Origin: Limnanthes douglasii subsp. nivea
Taxonomy: Eukaryota; Streptophyta; Magnoliopsida; Brassicales; Limnanthaceae
DNA length: 64,000 nucleotides
NCBI GenBank assembly: GCA_036936605.1
Contig: JAUPFV010000002.1
Span: 321,176,893 to 321,240,892 of the forward strand
Reading direction: 5' to 3'
This document shows, one piece after another, positions 33,836 to 47,034 of the stretch. Within the stretch, counting starts at the first letter, position 1. Each line of letters begins with the position of its first letter. The notes beneath the pieces are model-generated. The model saw nothing but the letters and a program-made list of their open reading frames with translations, was not told the DNA's origin and ran no database searches. Both the position numbers and the translations under genes were made by a program.

Positions 33836-35330
33836 GTATACAACTAGAGGCATTCATATTGGCCGAAGTTTTGCTCTAAATCGAATGGAGAAAAAATAGA
33901 TGGTCTTTGAATCCAAATCTATTGCCACTGAGATTTGACACAAAATACTTACGCATTTTCATGATCCAAGATTTCGTCACATGCAATCAAAGAAGTTGTC
34001 TAAAGGACTCACGAACATTTAGGATGACAGGCCTCCTTGTCATGCTTGTAATTTTCGGAAGCAATATAGGAAACAAATTTCCTAAACAAGCTTGGATAGC
34101 CTCATGAAAGCTACAAATGGTTCATACTGATCTTTGTGGTCCTCAACAGAAACCATCACTAAATGGTAATCCTTATTACATCATTTTTATTGATGATCTA
34201 ACAAGAATATACTAGATCTATTTTTTTAAAGAAAAACTTTGAAGTTTTTGTTGTATTTTAGAAATTTAGATCCAAAGTTGAGAATATAAGTATATGCTCT
34301 ATTCATACTATAAGTATTGATAATGACGGGGAGTAGACTTCAGAAACTTTTAACATGTTTTCTAAAGAGACTAGAATTGAACGTCAGTTGATATCATTAT
34401 ATTCTCATCAATAGAATATGGGTAGTAAAAGAAGAAATAGATTCATAATGGAAATGACGAGATACTTGCTTCATGAAAAGAATCTTCCATAATACTTTTA
34501 GGGAGAAGCAGCAAACATTGATGTGTACTTACATAATCAAAATCTAACAAAACCTTCAATACACCTGACATCATTTGAAGCTTTATATGGTGACAAACCT
34601 TCTTTAAATTTTCTTAAAGTATATGGGTGCTAAGGTTTTTGAAGTTGAGTTAAGGAGTTTGAAAGGTTGTCTGAGTATTTAACAACAACCAGACCTGACA
34701 TCTTAAATATTATAAGTATTCTCTCCATATTCATGTTTTGTCCCAATGGAACTCACATTAGAGTTGCAAAAAGATTTATCACATACATAAAGGGGACCTA
34801 GAATTGTGAAGAAGTTTTTAAAATAGAAAGAGATGAAGCTAATTGGTTTCTTTGACAGTGATTGGCGTGGATCCATTAATGATATGAAGAGTACATCTGG
34901 TTATTTGTTTTTACTCAGATCAAGTATATTCTGTTGGAGCTAAAGGAAGCTGGGAAACAGTAGTTCAATTCACTGCTGAGGTAGAATTTATAGCTGCAAT
35001 AACTAATGTTAATCAAGCTCTTTAGTTAAGTAAAATTCTAGTTGCTCTAAATATGAATAAAAAACAAAGAACTGAAATACTAGTTTATAATGAGGATGCC
35101 ATTGCAATCTTCAATAATCTAGTGTTTTACGGAAAGATTAAGTACTTCAACATCAAGTTCTTTTTTGTTGGAGGAGTTTAAAAGAGTGGTGATATGAATT
35201 TCTCTTACTGCAAACTAGAAGATCAAATTACAGATATTTTCACTAAACCTTTACTACTTAGCAAGTTTGAAGATTTCATAAAGAAGCTTGGAGTTTGCAG
35301 CATTCAAACAAAAAGGAGTGTTAATATTGT
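33836..35330 (+). pseudogene. Ty1/copia integrase and RNase H remnant, unit B
   Basis: The pre-integrase block is readable at about 33905-34110 (HFHDPRFRHMQSKKLSKGL, then CHACNF). The integrase start follows at about 34120-34200 (MVHTDLCGPQQKPSLNGN, then IDDLTRIY) and a decayed core to about 34630 (GDKPSLNFLKVYGC). It then jumps to RNase H near 34690 (TTRPDI) and continues with many stops to 35330 (KHIxIK-like block near 35140, then LLLSKFEDFIKKLGVC). RT is deleted inside. All but the first 90 bp is missing from unit A. Confidence 0.7.
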
Positions 35331-35669
35331 TTAGAAGGTGTTCTTGTTTTATATTGGTTTAATTGTTTTGTTTTTTTATTCGCTTTTTGATACCTTATTT
35401 TTTTAACGTGTGTGTCAGTGGTTTTCAATTTTACTTAAAACATCACTTGTTACCAAATGAAGTTTTATTAAAAAAAATATATGAGTTAGGCTAAAATAAG
35501 ATCCCTTTTTCTTAGAATGAGAATCTATTTATTACCTTCAACTCTCCACTTTCTGAAAAGAAGTTGTCACAACCATGAAATTTTAATGTCATTTTGGCGG
35601 AAAGAAAAAACCTTACCAAATTTAGTGTGCAGTGACAATACTTCGACACACGAGAAACCCACACCTAGC

Positions 35670-35701
<32 letters not shown>

Positions 35702-35731
35702 AATGATGATGATGATGATGATGGTGGTTTA
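35670..35731. repeat. (ATG)n trinucleotide microsatellite
   Basis: About 20 ATG units with one interruption (ATA). It yields a poly-Met frame that is clearly an artefact. Confidence 0.95.
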
Positions 35732-36043
35732 GACTTTCCACTGAATTCTCTCTTCATATTCATCTTTATTTTTTCTTGAGTGATTTTTGAGTTTTTATTA
35801 CATTAAAACCGTTATCTTTATCCTTTAAAAAATTATTTACAAGCACCTAGAAAACCGTGGGAACCACCATAGTCGATTTCCATCATAGAATCACAATAAG
35901 AAGTATTTTATTGTAGATCATAAGGTATAATTATTAGAGATGCAAATTAGTAATTTTTATTCTATTTTATTCTTGTTCGTCTTTAGAATTGGAAAGATTA
36001 TAAGGTTTTATAACACTATAAAAAATTTAGATAAACAATTGGT

Positions 36044-37600
36044 ATCAGATTCTTCTGACCATCTACGTGCTTCATAAATTAAAACCTTTAAATTCAGTCT
36101 CTCAAAACCTCAATTGTAAAATTGATTCCGTTTGAGAGAAAAAACCTTATATAGAATTTTTATTATGTAAAATAATTGACTCTCAACTAACAAACAATAT
36201 TTAGGTCGCTATATTTTCTGAAGGAAAATTTCAAGAGTGTAAAAGGAATATATAACTAATCTGGGGCTTACTGACATTGATTATGGGCTTCAATAGAACA
36301 AGCATGCCCTCTTGGTGAATGGATGTGCTAAGAGAGGTAGAAACATTCTTTGCTATGTCCTACATAGTGGAATCGTCCATGTGTTCTTGAGTTCTTATAT
36401 TACTAATATGTAAATTTCTAAGGACATGTTTTCTCTATCTTGAAATGAGTTTTCTAAAGTCACGAGAGGCTATATCTAAGAATCTGAATAGTAAACTCTC
36501 GAGATAATGGGATGGTCCAAGATTATTTGTTTAAATTAGTTAACATTCATGATATATTGAAGGTACCGTGCTAAGGGAGGTACAATGAATCTGAGGAATA
36601 ACCTTGTGCATCATTTTCTTTCGACTTCTAAGAGTGTGATATTGTCATCCAATACATCACATCGAGTTATCCTACTATGACTACTGTATTTCAACGATGA
36701 AATTATACATTTACATAAATGTTTAACACTATGATTGCCCGTATGTCCATATCCATTTCACTCTTCGAATAATGAACAAATTAAGTTTACATCTTACATC
36801 TTCTATATTATGGTTACTTCAAACCGCTAAACACCACATAAAAATTTCAGATGGCAGAACTCCAGTTACACACTTTCACGTATGGAAATGGCTACATATA
36901 GAATAGTCTTATATATCGACCGAACACAAGTTAAAATATAAAACAATTGGCTGTAATTTTATAGGCTACCATAACCACTCAATAAGATACAAATTTTACT
37001 CGCCCTAGTTAAAAGTTCAATATTTGATCATAGAAATGCAATATTTTTAAGGATCAAAATTTGGTGGGAATAATTTAGATAACAACATATTTGTTTAAGA
37101 ATAATTAGAATCAATTCATTTAGTCTCTAACATTTAGGCTTCGGTTATAGTTAACATAACGTTGATCGATAATATGCCAAGAAATTCAATTCATCAAAAT
37201 GATTTTGTAGTTTTTCCGTAAGAATAGAATTTAGATGTTGTTCATGATGAATAAAATCGGAAACGTCAAGAAATGAACCAAATAAATGATCCTACATTAT
37301 GTAAATAGATTTGAGATAGAAAAAGTTTCATACTTTCCGATTATGTGGCATTCCTAACTTAACATGAAGAGACTTCATACATTATGGAAGAGGGTCCAAT
37401 CACCTTTCAAGGTTTAACGAAGAGTTCAAACTCTAAATTATGGATTAAAGATGAATGAGGTGTACAAATCAATGCATGATAATTTAATATGGGATCTTTC
37501 CACCTTACCTGAGGGTAAGAAAGTGGCTTGTTGCAGATGATTGTTTATGGAAACATGATACTTCAAGAAAAGTGGAAAGATATAAAATTGATTTATTAAA
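36044..37600 (+). pseudogene. Second, older copia remnant (primer site, gag and RT start), unit B
   Basis: TGGTATCAGATTC at about 36044 resembles a copia primer site. Sequence from about 36240 to 36900 has gag-like blocks (LVHHFLSTSKSV near 36605) with many stops. 37330-37590 resembles the RT N-terminus (MEEGPITFQGL, SNSKLWIKDE, then DLSTLPEGKK). The match is weak but in the right order and strand. No LTR pair was recognised. It is absent from unit A through the deletion at 3328. Confidence 0.45.
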
Positions 37601-37805
37601 TAAAACTAGTTGTCCACTAATCCTAATTTAGTTATGTGTATTATAAACACTGTAAATATTTTTTATGATGATTACTTTTAAAATAATCCAAAAGATGAAA
37701 TTATGATGGAATTCTAAAATCAACCTCTAAAAGATGACAAACATAATAAATATATATCTTCATCTTCAATAGTAAAAATATTGAAGAAAAAAAATCTAAA
37801 AGATG

Positions 37806-37808
<3 letters not shown>

Positions 37809-37868
<60 letters not shown>
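37809..37868. repeat. (AT)n microsatellite, unit B
   Basis: About 30 AT units. It is the right border of the segment deleted in unit A. Confidence 0.95.
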
Positions 37869-37871
<3 letters not shown>

Positions 37872-38900
37872 TCTTCAATAGTAAAAAGATCCGAGAAAAA
37901 AAATGCAGTTATGATTTTAATTTCTAACCAATAAATATGAATAAATAAAAAGGGAGCAAACAACAAATGAGCAAATAATAAAAGCTTAAAAAGTTAAAAT
38001 TGACAAAATGGAGCAAATATGAGAAGTTCAACCAGTTGATATTAAAAAAAATAGAACAAACAACAAAACAAAAAACAGAAGAACGCTCAAAATAAATGAT
38101 GCATGGGAAATAAAATAACTAAATCGAAAAAATAATAACTTGATTTATAAAAACAATAATGAGAACCAACAGAACTACAAAATGATATTAATATTAATAA
38201 TGACAAATTTGATCAAAAGAAAAAAAAATCAAATAGGTAAGTAATTTAAAACATATTTATAATATTTATGTAAATTAAAATTAAATAGAGAATGTGCGAT
38301 GCATATCGTCTTCAAATAATTATTGGTTTTGTTGGACTTAGGATTGAGTAACTAAATTTAACTTTTGTTGGTGTTTAAAATGATTTTTATGTAGGTTTTA
38401 TAGATTTTGTGGGAAAATAACCGGAAAATAAAATCATTAAAATTATTGTATAGACTATTTATTTAGTTTTGTGCGAGACTAGCCTGAATAGAAAAGTATT
38501 AAAACTTTTATATATCTATTCTAGTTTGGTTTGATTTTAAGTTTCAAAAGGTATTCCGTTATCATTTTTGGATTTGTAGATATTATCGGTAGAGATTAAA
38601 AAAATAGATGAACTTAAAAAAATCATCCATAAACTTTAAAATTAGATGTTCACTAGAAGCATAACCACGTTCTTCAAATTTATTAACAAATTTATCTTGT
38701 ATACTTTTAAAAACTTTCTTAACCTATTCTCTTAGGTTAAAAAAAATAGTTATAAAAAACAAGTGTGACATTAGCTAAGTGAAAACCTATAGCCAATTAC
38801 GTGAATTTATTGAATCAACAAGCCAAAATACAATTGAAAACAACCATACAAGTCAACTAAAAATAACATAAACAAGTATAGGAATATTAAATCGACATTC
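37869..38900. other. AT-rich non-coding stretch, unit B
   Basis: Nearly identical to 3358-4389. No gene and no LTR are recognised. Confidence 0.5.
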
Positions 38901-40715
38901 ATGGATTATTTATATTTAAATTTAAATAAAATTATTTCGATCATTCGCAAACCACCAATTACTATAACTATTTTTACGATCAATCCAACTGTGATTACCA
39001 CAATTAAGCATTCCATTCAATTTAAAAAAGAACTAGATGCAGATCCAAATACGCACATCATAGATTTTCTTGAATTTTATTACATGTTCAACTTTGATGT
39101 TGTCTTGAAAATAGAATCAAACTACTATTTTTTTTATTATCTCTTCAGGAATAAATCTAAAGGTTGGTTGATTTCACTACGGCCCAGAGTAATCAACACT
39201 TGCGATGAGTAAGTCTAATTGTTTACATGAAATCTTTTCCATCAAGAAGGATGTCAGGAAATGTTTGCCAAGCTGGCCACCTGGGCCTAAAGTACATGGA
39301 AAAATGGGTTCTATTCAGCTTTTATGTCCATAAACTTCATCAATACTCACCTATGGAGGATCTCCTCGGTCAATGTTCTTCTTGAAAATTTGATGGAGCC
39401 CCCAAACCAAAACGATGTTGTTAAGAGATTAATATCACTTGACAACAAGGTAATTATGCTAGTTTAAAATAGATCTAAAAGTCATATGCCCTCGAAAAAG
39501 AAGGGTAAAAAGAAAAAGGAAATTACCAGCTCCTCCATAAATCTGAGCCTAACAAAAGAAGAGAAGAAAATAAAGATAAAAGCAAATGAAGCTAGTATCC
39601 CAACCATCAAAGAAGGGGTCGAGGCTGAAACTTCTTAAAAAAGAAAGAAAATTGCTGCCCCGAAAATGAAAAAGAGCTCTTCAAAGACTCCTCCAATCAA
39701 AAGGGCAGAAAGCAGTATTGAGTTACCTCCCTCGGAGATGCCTCCCATAAAAGCGGAATAAATTGTTGTTGAAGATCACCAAGGAGATGTCAACTTAAAC
39801 TCTCAAGAACCTTTTAGTGTAGAAGAACTTCAAGACCTTTACTAGGATATGGTTCGTTCAGTTCGACATATCCAAGACATCAACTTACTGCTCATCTTTT
39901 TTCTGAAATTTGGACTCCAACCTTCCACCAGGTGCCTCATCTTCCAATCTCATGCCTTACAATAATAAGAGATTCATGTAGATTGAAGAGCCATCCGAAG
40001 AAGTTTCATTTTCCCTACAACCTTTTTCTAACCTTGAAGCAACAAAACAAAGTTATGCACAGAAGTGGACTATGCTCGAAGCCACTTGGAAATTATGACT
40101 AAAGATATGGTTCGATAGATAAAAGAAGCTGAGGCAGAAAAGATGAAGAGAGAATAGCAAACACATCACTCACAAGTTTCAGGTATTTCAGGCTGATAGG
40201 TTGGAATTCATCAAATGAAGAATCTCTGAACGCAAATGAGCTTAAGGGTAAACAATCGAACTTAAAACTTCCCCCTAGAAGAATTAGATGAGCTTAAGGC
40301 TAAACAAATCAGGGAGATAACTGAAGAACATAAAAAATGCTGTTATTTTCAAGAATCTCTGAACGCAAATGAAGAAGAAAAAAAAATTGTCTGACAAAAT
40401 GGAAGCACTCAGTACAACATTCCAAAGAGAAAAGCAATTTGTTGTGCAAGCTTCCCAAACTCAATGTGGATTGGATACCCTTGATGCGATTAAAAATTCC
40501 AAGGAGAAATAAACAATCATACTGCTATACAAAGTTTAAGCAGCAGTTACAAAGCAAATTATTCAAGGTTTTGGGAATTAGTGTCATATAAAATCATCGT
40601 AGTGACGCATTCGCAGCTATACCACCTGACTTCTCCGGAGAAACGGCTCAGAAAAAAATGAGAATGGGTCTGAGAAAGAAGGAAATTGATCTAAAGGAAA
40701 ATCCGAACAAGATGA
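38901..40715 (+). pseudogene. Antisense extra ORF of the Tat-like element, unit B
   Basis: The 103-codon open part at 38901-39212 encodes the same protein as in unit A. The downstream lysine-rich and coiled-coil-like remainder has the same stops plus a few private indels (an extra A near 39668). The shared stops show that it was already broken before the recent duplication. Confidence 0.55.
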
Positions 40716-40909
40716 GTAGTTGTTGTTTTTATTTTGTGAATGCTTGACAATTCAGCATTTAAAGTTATATTTTGTAAGATAAAAAAACACACTTCAATCA
40801 CCAAACATCGTTCTTATTTCTTTACTTTTTGCCAACTTAAGTCATTAAAAATTTCAATTTTTGTATAACTTAATATTTCAAACACAAATAGTGTATTTAA
40901 ATCACATAT

Positions 40910-41227
40910 GCCACCTAGAATAAAACTGGTGCATTTAAAGAAGATATAGCATTTCAATTAAACCTAGTGCGTTAAAAGAACGTATAACACCTCGAATATA
41001 ACTGATGCGTTTAAAGAATGCATATCACCTCAAATAAAATTGGTGCGTTCAGAGAACGTATAGAACCTCAAATAAAACTGGTGCATTTAGATAACGTTAG
41101 CACCTTGAATACTACTAGTGCATTTAGAGAATAATAGCACCTCGAATACTACCAATGCGTTTAGAGAACTTCAGTACCTCGAATACTACTTTTGCGTTTA
41201 TAGAACGTTAACACCTCAAATATGGTT
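40910..41227. repeat. ~40-bp minisatellite in the Tat-like element, unit B
   Basis: Same units and order as 6398-6715 with one or two substitutions. There was no expansion or contraction since the recent duplication. Confidence 0.8.
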
Positions 41228-41241
41228 TATGGTTTTTTTTA

Positions 41242-41643
41242 ATGAAAAGTGATTTTAATAATCGTATAACATTTATTCTTGGTCAACAAATTCAAAACAA
41301 CCATTGGCCAAAAAAGAATTTTATTAATATCTTTGAATGTATAAATGATACCTCGTTAAAACCTTCATGGGTCAACATGATAGGAAATAGTATGTCAATT
41401 AATCAAAACGTATTAAACGAAAAAATCACTCCAAATATAGTTTCAAATGTTCTATATTCTAAGGATGTTGAGGTAATATGCCCTGCTCATCATAAAAGTG
41501 ATATGTACTCGGATTTAACTCCATTACCACATAAGGACCCTCCCACTTCGAGGCATTTTTCCAAGTCGCTTGTCCTTTGTATGAAGGAATATTTTCCTCA
41601 AAAATTTGTCACCTATTTTAATATCCCTCATTTGTCACCTTAA
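41242..41643 (+). other. Unrecognised 133-codon open frame, unit B
   Basis: Copy of 6730-7131 with four amino-acid changes and one silent change. No domain was recognised. Probably a chance frame. Confidence 0.3.
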
Positions 41644-41649
41644 AATTAT

Positions 41650-42560
41650 AGCGACTCCTCATCAAAGTTTGATAATAAGTCATATTCAAATGTGCCCTAA
41701 CTCTTTTCTCCACGATCAGGTGTAGGTGTGTTCACTTTTCATATTCATTTAGCTCTTCTGAATAACAAAATACTCTATAAGAAGGTAAATTAGATTATGT
41801 AGGGCTAATAGCATCCATACCATATACTGAGGCAAAATGAGTTTCTTGAGTAACCTCTCTAAGAGTTCTACGATAAACCAACAACAACTCTTGCAAATGG
41901 TTAAGTCATTTCCCTGAAGCACCTATTAAATGTTTCTTCAAACCCTCTAGAATAGACCTATTAGTTACCTCAACTTGATCGTTTGCTTGAGGATGAAAAT
42001 CTGTAGAAAATCATTGTGTAATACCGCTCGAACCGCAAATATAAATCATTTCTCTGGTTTTAACTTGAAAACTATTGTCTGTGGTGATTTTCCAAGGAAC
42101 TCCAAAATGGCAACAAATATTATTCATAATGAACTAAATAACATCCTTAGCTTTTCTACCAGATAATGGTTTAGCTTTAGCCCACTTCATAACGTAATCT
42201 ACCTCCACAATAACCATTCGACGTTCTCCAGAGGCTATATGCAATGGTCCTACCAAGTCCATTCCTCATCTATCAAAACTAGTAGCTTCAGAAATAGTCA
42301 TAAGAAGAACTACTGGTTTGTGAATATAATTTGCAAGCCGTTGACAATATCACAACCTCGAACTAAAACTTTAGCATCATTCATTATTGAAGGCCAATAA
42401 TATATTGCAACTAAAACCATATGCATCAAACACTTAAACCCACAATGAGTTGCACCTTTACCTTCATGCAACTCATATAAAATTTCGTGAGACTTTTTCT
42501 TACCCAAATAAGACAACAATTGTCTACTTAACAATTTTGTTCTGTATTAAACTCCTTATA
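41650..42560 (-). pseudogene. gypsy integrase remnant, unit B
   Basis: Read right to left: the zinc-finger region (ELHEGKGATHCG, then YYWPSIMNDAK) at 42534-42350; the first catalytic Asp block (GMDLVGPLHIASGERRM) near 42270; the second (KITTDN) near 42080; and the Glu block (DFHPQANDQVEVTNRS) near 41990. The D-D-E order and spacing are recognisable, but several stops and a lost Cys break it. This copy shows what the 310-bp gap in unit A removed. Confidence 0.75.
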
Positions 42561-43100
42561 ACACAACATAACCATGGACCTTGTAGCTTAACTTTTTAGC
42601 CATTTGTGTATCTTAAGGTAACATACCTCTTAGTAAAAAAATTAAAGATATCAGACCTCTTATCACTTTGATTTATGTCTAGAGTAACAAATATTTCCTC
42701 AACATATTTACATTGTTTTTACCATGCTAAAATTGAAGGACTTACCTGTAGCAATATCCATCGATATTCATCAGTATAAGAAATTGTTACCAAAGAATCA
42801 ACAACTATATTATATCATCAGTTAATGTGCTTGACTATCACTTTGTCAAACAAAAGAGTCAAATTACGAAGCTCGCATAGATACAAAATTCTATGATCTC
42901 GCTTAACCTTGGATACACATGCCATATGATTTATCAATAGCTGCAAATTTGTTTCCAAATGAACAGTTGTCTCTCCATAAATATTTGCAAGCCTTAAACC
43001 AGCTAATGTAGCCTCATATTCAGCCTTATTATTAGACGCATGAAAGTTAAATTGAAAATCTTGGTACATTTCCTCCCCAAAAGAAGAAACTAATTTCACC
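42560..43100 (-). pseudogene. Second (archaeal-type) RNase H remnant, unit B
   Basis: The 93-codon frame at 43099-42818 has FNFHASNNKAEYEATLAGLR, whose Asn-x-Ala-Glu-Tyr-x-Ala motif marks this RNase H type, then HLETNLQLLINHM. It lies between the first RNase H and integrase, the arrangement known from the Tat lineage. Stops follow after 42818. Confidence 0.75.
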
Positions 43101-43199
43101 CCACACTAGATCCGAATATCCTAGAACCACCATAATTTCGAACCACCGACGTCGAAGTTTCCGAAATGACCTCTTTATCTGACTTCTCATCTGATCGAC

Positions 43200-44225
43200 T
43201 CGAGCTTTAATTACCATTTAAGGAGCAAAAGTGATACCAGAATCTCCCAATTCTACTGAGCAGTTGGCCATCCTACCAAAAGTATCTGGTCGTTATAACA
43301 CATTATTTAGTGGGAAAGAAGTTTCAACCAAAATGGTGTGAGGTTGAAAATAAAGGCACATATTCCTATCAGCTACTACTAAAGCCAAAAACAATTTTTT
43401 AAGATTCAGATACGTTTTCTTTGATACCAACAAACTTTTACTAACGATGCTCACTACAAAATCAAGAACTACTATGTGTAAAAGAGCTCCTCCAGTTTGA
43501 GGCTTAGACAAGATTTCTGGTGATAAAAAATGGTATTTAATCTTTGAAAAAACTACTTCACAATCTAATGTCCATATAAACTCTTTGGGTTTTCATAAAA
43601 CCTGGAAAGAAAGAAAACACTTGTCAGAAAATCTTAAAATAAATGGATCAGGAGCAGCTAACCTTCCTCTCAATATTTGCACCTCCTTTATAGTTCGAGG
43701 TGATGTTATTGAAACTAGGTCCTTTAACTGCTCACGATCTACCTTTATTCTTTTTTTCACTAATGATATATCCTAGAAATTTTCCTGATCATATGCCAAA
43801 GGTACATTTTTCAGGATTTACATTCAATCGAATAACCTTTAACATTAGGAAAGTCTCCTCTAAATCTTTCAAATGTTCACCATATGTTTAGATTCTAACC
43901 GACATAACATCAATATACACTTCTATATTCTACCCAATTTGAGAAGTGAAATCCTTGTTCATCAACATTTGATATGTCTCTCGAGTATTCTTCAACCTAA
44001 AAGGCATAACTCCATAACAATGTAACCCTCGGTTACTGACGAACGTAGTGTTTTCCTGATCTTTTGGATCCATTTGAATCTGGTTGTATCCTTCAAGATC
44101 ATCCATAAATGATAAAATCTTATTTCCTGAATTAGAACCAACCAACTTATCTATTTGAGGAACAATAAATGGATCTTTACGTCAAACTCGATTCAAATAT
44201 GTGAAATCAACACACATTCTCCATT
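43200..44225 (-). pseudogene. gypsy reverse transcriptase and RNase H remnant, unit B
   Basis: 44145-43930 carries FMDDLEGYNQIQM and the MPF-x-LKN block. Just downstream the YxDD box again reads YIDV, as in unit A. The RNase H portion at 43511-43293 (LNLKKLFLALVVADRNM) is missing the stretch around the conserved VYY motif. There are more private stops than in A. Confidence 0.8.
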
Positions 44226-44706
44226 TTCCATTCTTTTTTTAACCAACACTAGATTTTATGTCCATAAAGGATAGTGCACCTCCTGAATATGTCTGACCCT
44301 AGACAAGTGATCCACCTGTACAATAATAGCTTCAGATTTTTCTACAGAAAAAACACGTCAATTCTGAATAACATGCTTGATCCTCGGATTTATAGTTAAG
44401 CTGTGACATATCACTTCAGGTGGAACCTCTATTACACCGTTTGTTTTCCAAGAAAAAATATCCAAATTATCAAACAAGAATTTTAACAACTGATACGCAA
44501 AGTAGGTGACAATGGTGTCCCTATACGCAAAGTCTTCCCATTAGAAAAAAGGTGTATGCCTCAATATTCTCAGTCACTATCAAAGAACCCGGGGTTTCCC
44601 TCGGATAAAACATTTCATTTTCATCCAATATTAACCCTCGTGATTTATATTCAATCATCTGATCATCACCATTAGAACCTCAAACACAAAAAGTTGTTGC
44701 ATAACA

Positions 44707-45195
44707 TTATTCGAATACATTTTGGTCATTTCGAACCACTAAAACACGATCACTAAAGACATACTTTAGGCATTGGTGACCTTTAGAAACAATAGCATGC
44801 ATTCTTGAAAGCCAAAAACTCCCAAAAATAGTATTATAACAGGTTGGATATTCAACGACCATGAATAAGACTTGGACCTTCTTTTTAAAACGACATTTTC
44901 CCAAACACACTTCACCTTCGAATTCACCAATCCCCTGAGCTGTCACCCTTGTAAACTTAATTATAGTATGATCAGATTGACAAATTAGAGGAGGGTTATG
45001 CATCCTACCATATGTAGATTTAAAAAACACATTTGCAGAACTCCCCATATCTATCAAAACACGTCGAATTTTAACTCCGACTATTAATGCCCCTATAACC
45101 ATTGCATCTTCAGGAGGTTCCGCTATCCCTCTCAAATCATCATTATCGAACAAAGTGAAATGAATGTCCTTCTTTCCATACAAATGAGTAGACAT
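44707..45195 (-). pseudogene. gypsy aspartic protease remnant, first copy in unit B
   Basis: A 162-codon frame, longer than in A, with LIDMGSSANVFF. The catalytic Asp is kept and Thr is replaced by Met. It runs on through IKFTRVTAQGIGEFEGEVC to the C-terminal part of the protease domain. Confidence 0.75.
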
Positions 45196-47034
45196 TCTTC
45201 ATTTTACTTGAGTGGCTAAACTTACTATGTGTTTTTTTAGGAATATTAGTAGTGACAGCCATAGAATCTCCTCCAAAAATTGGTAAAGATTCAAAACACT
45301 CACACGAAATTTGAGCTCGTCCTTCAACCGGTTCATCCACATCTATCAAAATTAACCAATCTGGATATGTGGCCAAATATTTTGAGGCTGTATCAAACTC
45401 AACACATTTAGATTATAATATCATTGATGCCTTTTCTTGTTTTGAATTAAGATTAGCAGTTTGTTGTGTCAATGAGCTCAGAGTTTTTGATACACTGTTA
45501 TGCCCTTTAACAAAAGCTGCTAATGTGCCATTCTCTTTTAAAACATGTATCTCCTTCTTTAATGTTATACAATCTCTAGTGTCCTGCCCGATATCATTAT
45601 GATACTTTCAAAATTTGTTATTGCGCTCTTCTCTTTATCTGTTTATTGGAGTTTGCTTTTTGAAGCTTACACGACCTTTAGTCTTCTAAAAAATAACATT
45701 TACATTATTAACAAGTTTGCAAAATATTCCCCCATCACCCACTGATTTGACATTGATCTATGAAATTGATAACCTGCAGTTTAAGTTAGAACCACTCATG
45801 TTGGAGGAGGAAATTTTCTGTTGATCTTTAAATGAAGTGATGGTTCATAATTCGAGGATATTCCTTGATTATTTAAATCATGTCCTGAGTTCCTCTGAGT
45901 AGACCCAACGCCTCCCCGAATCCTAGTCGACACTTTTACTTTAATTTGGTCATCGACTTGAGTCATCAATGCTCCAAAATTTAATGCTCTCTTTTTTGTC
46001 ATTTTGTTGCTAAATCTCCTGGCAATAAACCTTGTCTGAAAGCTACCATAGTATGATCCGATTGAAAAGTTGGAGGTGGGTTATGCATCCTACCATATGT
46101 AGATTTAAAAAACACATTTGTAGAACTCCCCATATCTATCAAAACACGCGGAATTTCAACTCCGACTATTTCTGCCCCTACAACCATTGCATCTTCGGGA
46201 GGTTCCGCTATTCCTCTCAAATCATCATTATCGAACAAAATAAAATGAGTGTCCTTCTTTCCATACAAATGAGTAGACATTCTTCTTTCTATTTGAGTGG
46301 CTAAACTTACTATGTGTTTTTTTTAATATTAGTAGTGACAGCCATAGAATCTCCTCCAAAAATTGGTAAAGATTCAAAATACTCACACAAAATTTGAGCT
46401 CGTCCTTGCTCAAGTGGTTCATCCACAGCCATCAAAATTAATCGATCTGGATATGCGGCAAAATATTTTGAGGTTGTATCAAACTCAACACATTTAAAGT
46501 ATAATATCGCTGATGCCCTTTCTTGTTTTGAATTTAGATTAGCAGTTTGTTGTGTCAATGAGCTCAGAGTTTTCGATCCACTGTTATGCCCTTTAACAAA
46601 AGCTGCTAATGTGCCATTCTCTTTTAAAATCTATGATTGCGCTCTTCTCTTGATCTGTTTATTGGAGTTTGCTTTTTGAAACTTCACAATATTTAGTCTT
46701 CTAAAAAATAGCAGTTACATTATCAACAAGTTTGCAAAATATTCCGCCCTCACCCACTGATTTGACCTTGATCTATAAAATTGATAACCTGCAGTTTGAG
46801 GAGGCAAATTTTTGTTGATCTTTAAATGAAGTGACGGTTGATAGTTTGAGGAGTTTTCTTGATTATTTAAAACATGCCTGGAGTTCCTCTAAGTAGACCC
46901 AACACCTCCCCGAATCCTAGCCAACACTTTTACTTTAATTTGGCCATCCACTTGAGTGATCAATGCTGCAAAATTTAACGCTCTCTTTTGTCATTTTGTT
47001 CACTAAATCTCCTGGTAATAAACCTTGTCTGAAA
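44964..47034. repeat. Tandem duplication of ~1.08 kb inside the gypsy element, unit B only
   Basis: 44964-46047 and 46048-47034 are two copies of the protease N-terminus plus gag C-terminus, with a period of 1084 bp at the shared GTAGACAT start. The joint at 46048 fuses protease sequence (PPTFQSDHTM) to gag (VAFRQGLLPGDL) in a single frame. The second copy lacks about 84 bp near 46630. Unit A has a single copy, so the event followed the older duplication. Confidence 0.85.
45999..46280 (-). pseudogene. Second protease fragment fused to gag, unit B
   Basis: The 93-codon frame begins with the protease N-terminus and LIDMGSSTNVFF, then crosses the duplication joint into the gag motif AFRQGLLPGDLATK. 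The fusion is a product of the tandem duplication and not a designed gene. Confidence 0.75.

Noticed and set aside
35670..35731. Frame with a run of methionines
   Set aside because: It is the translation of an ATG trinucleotide microsatellite and lacks any other coding sign.
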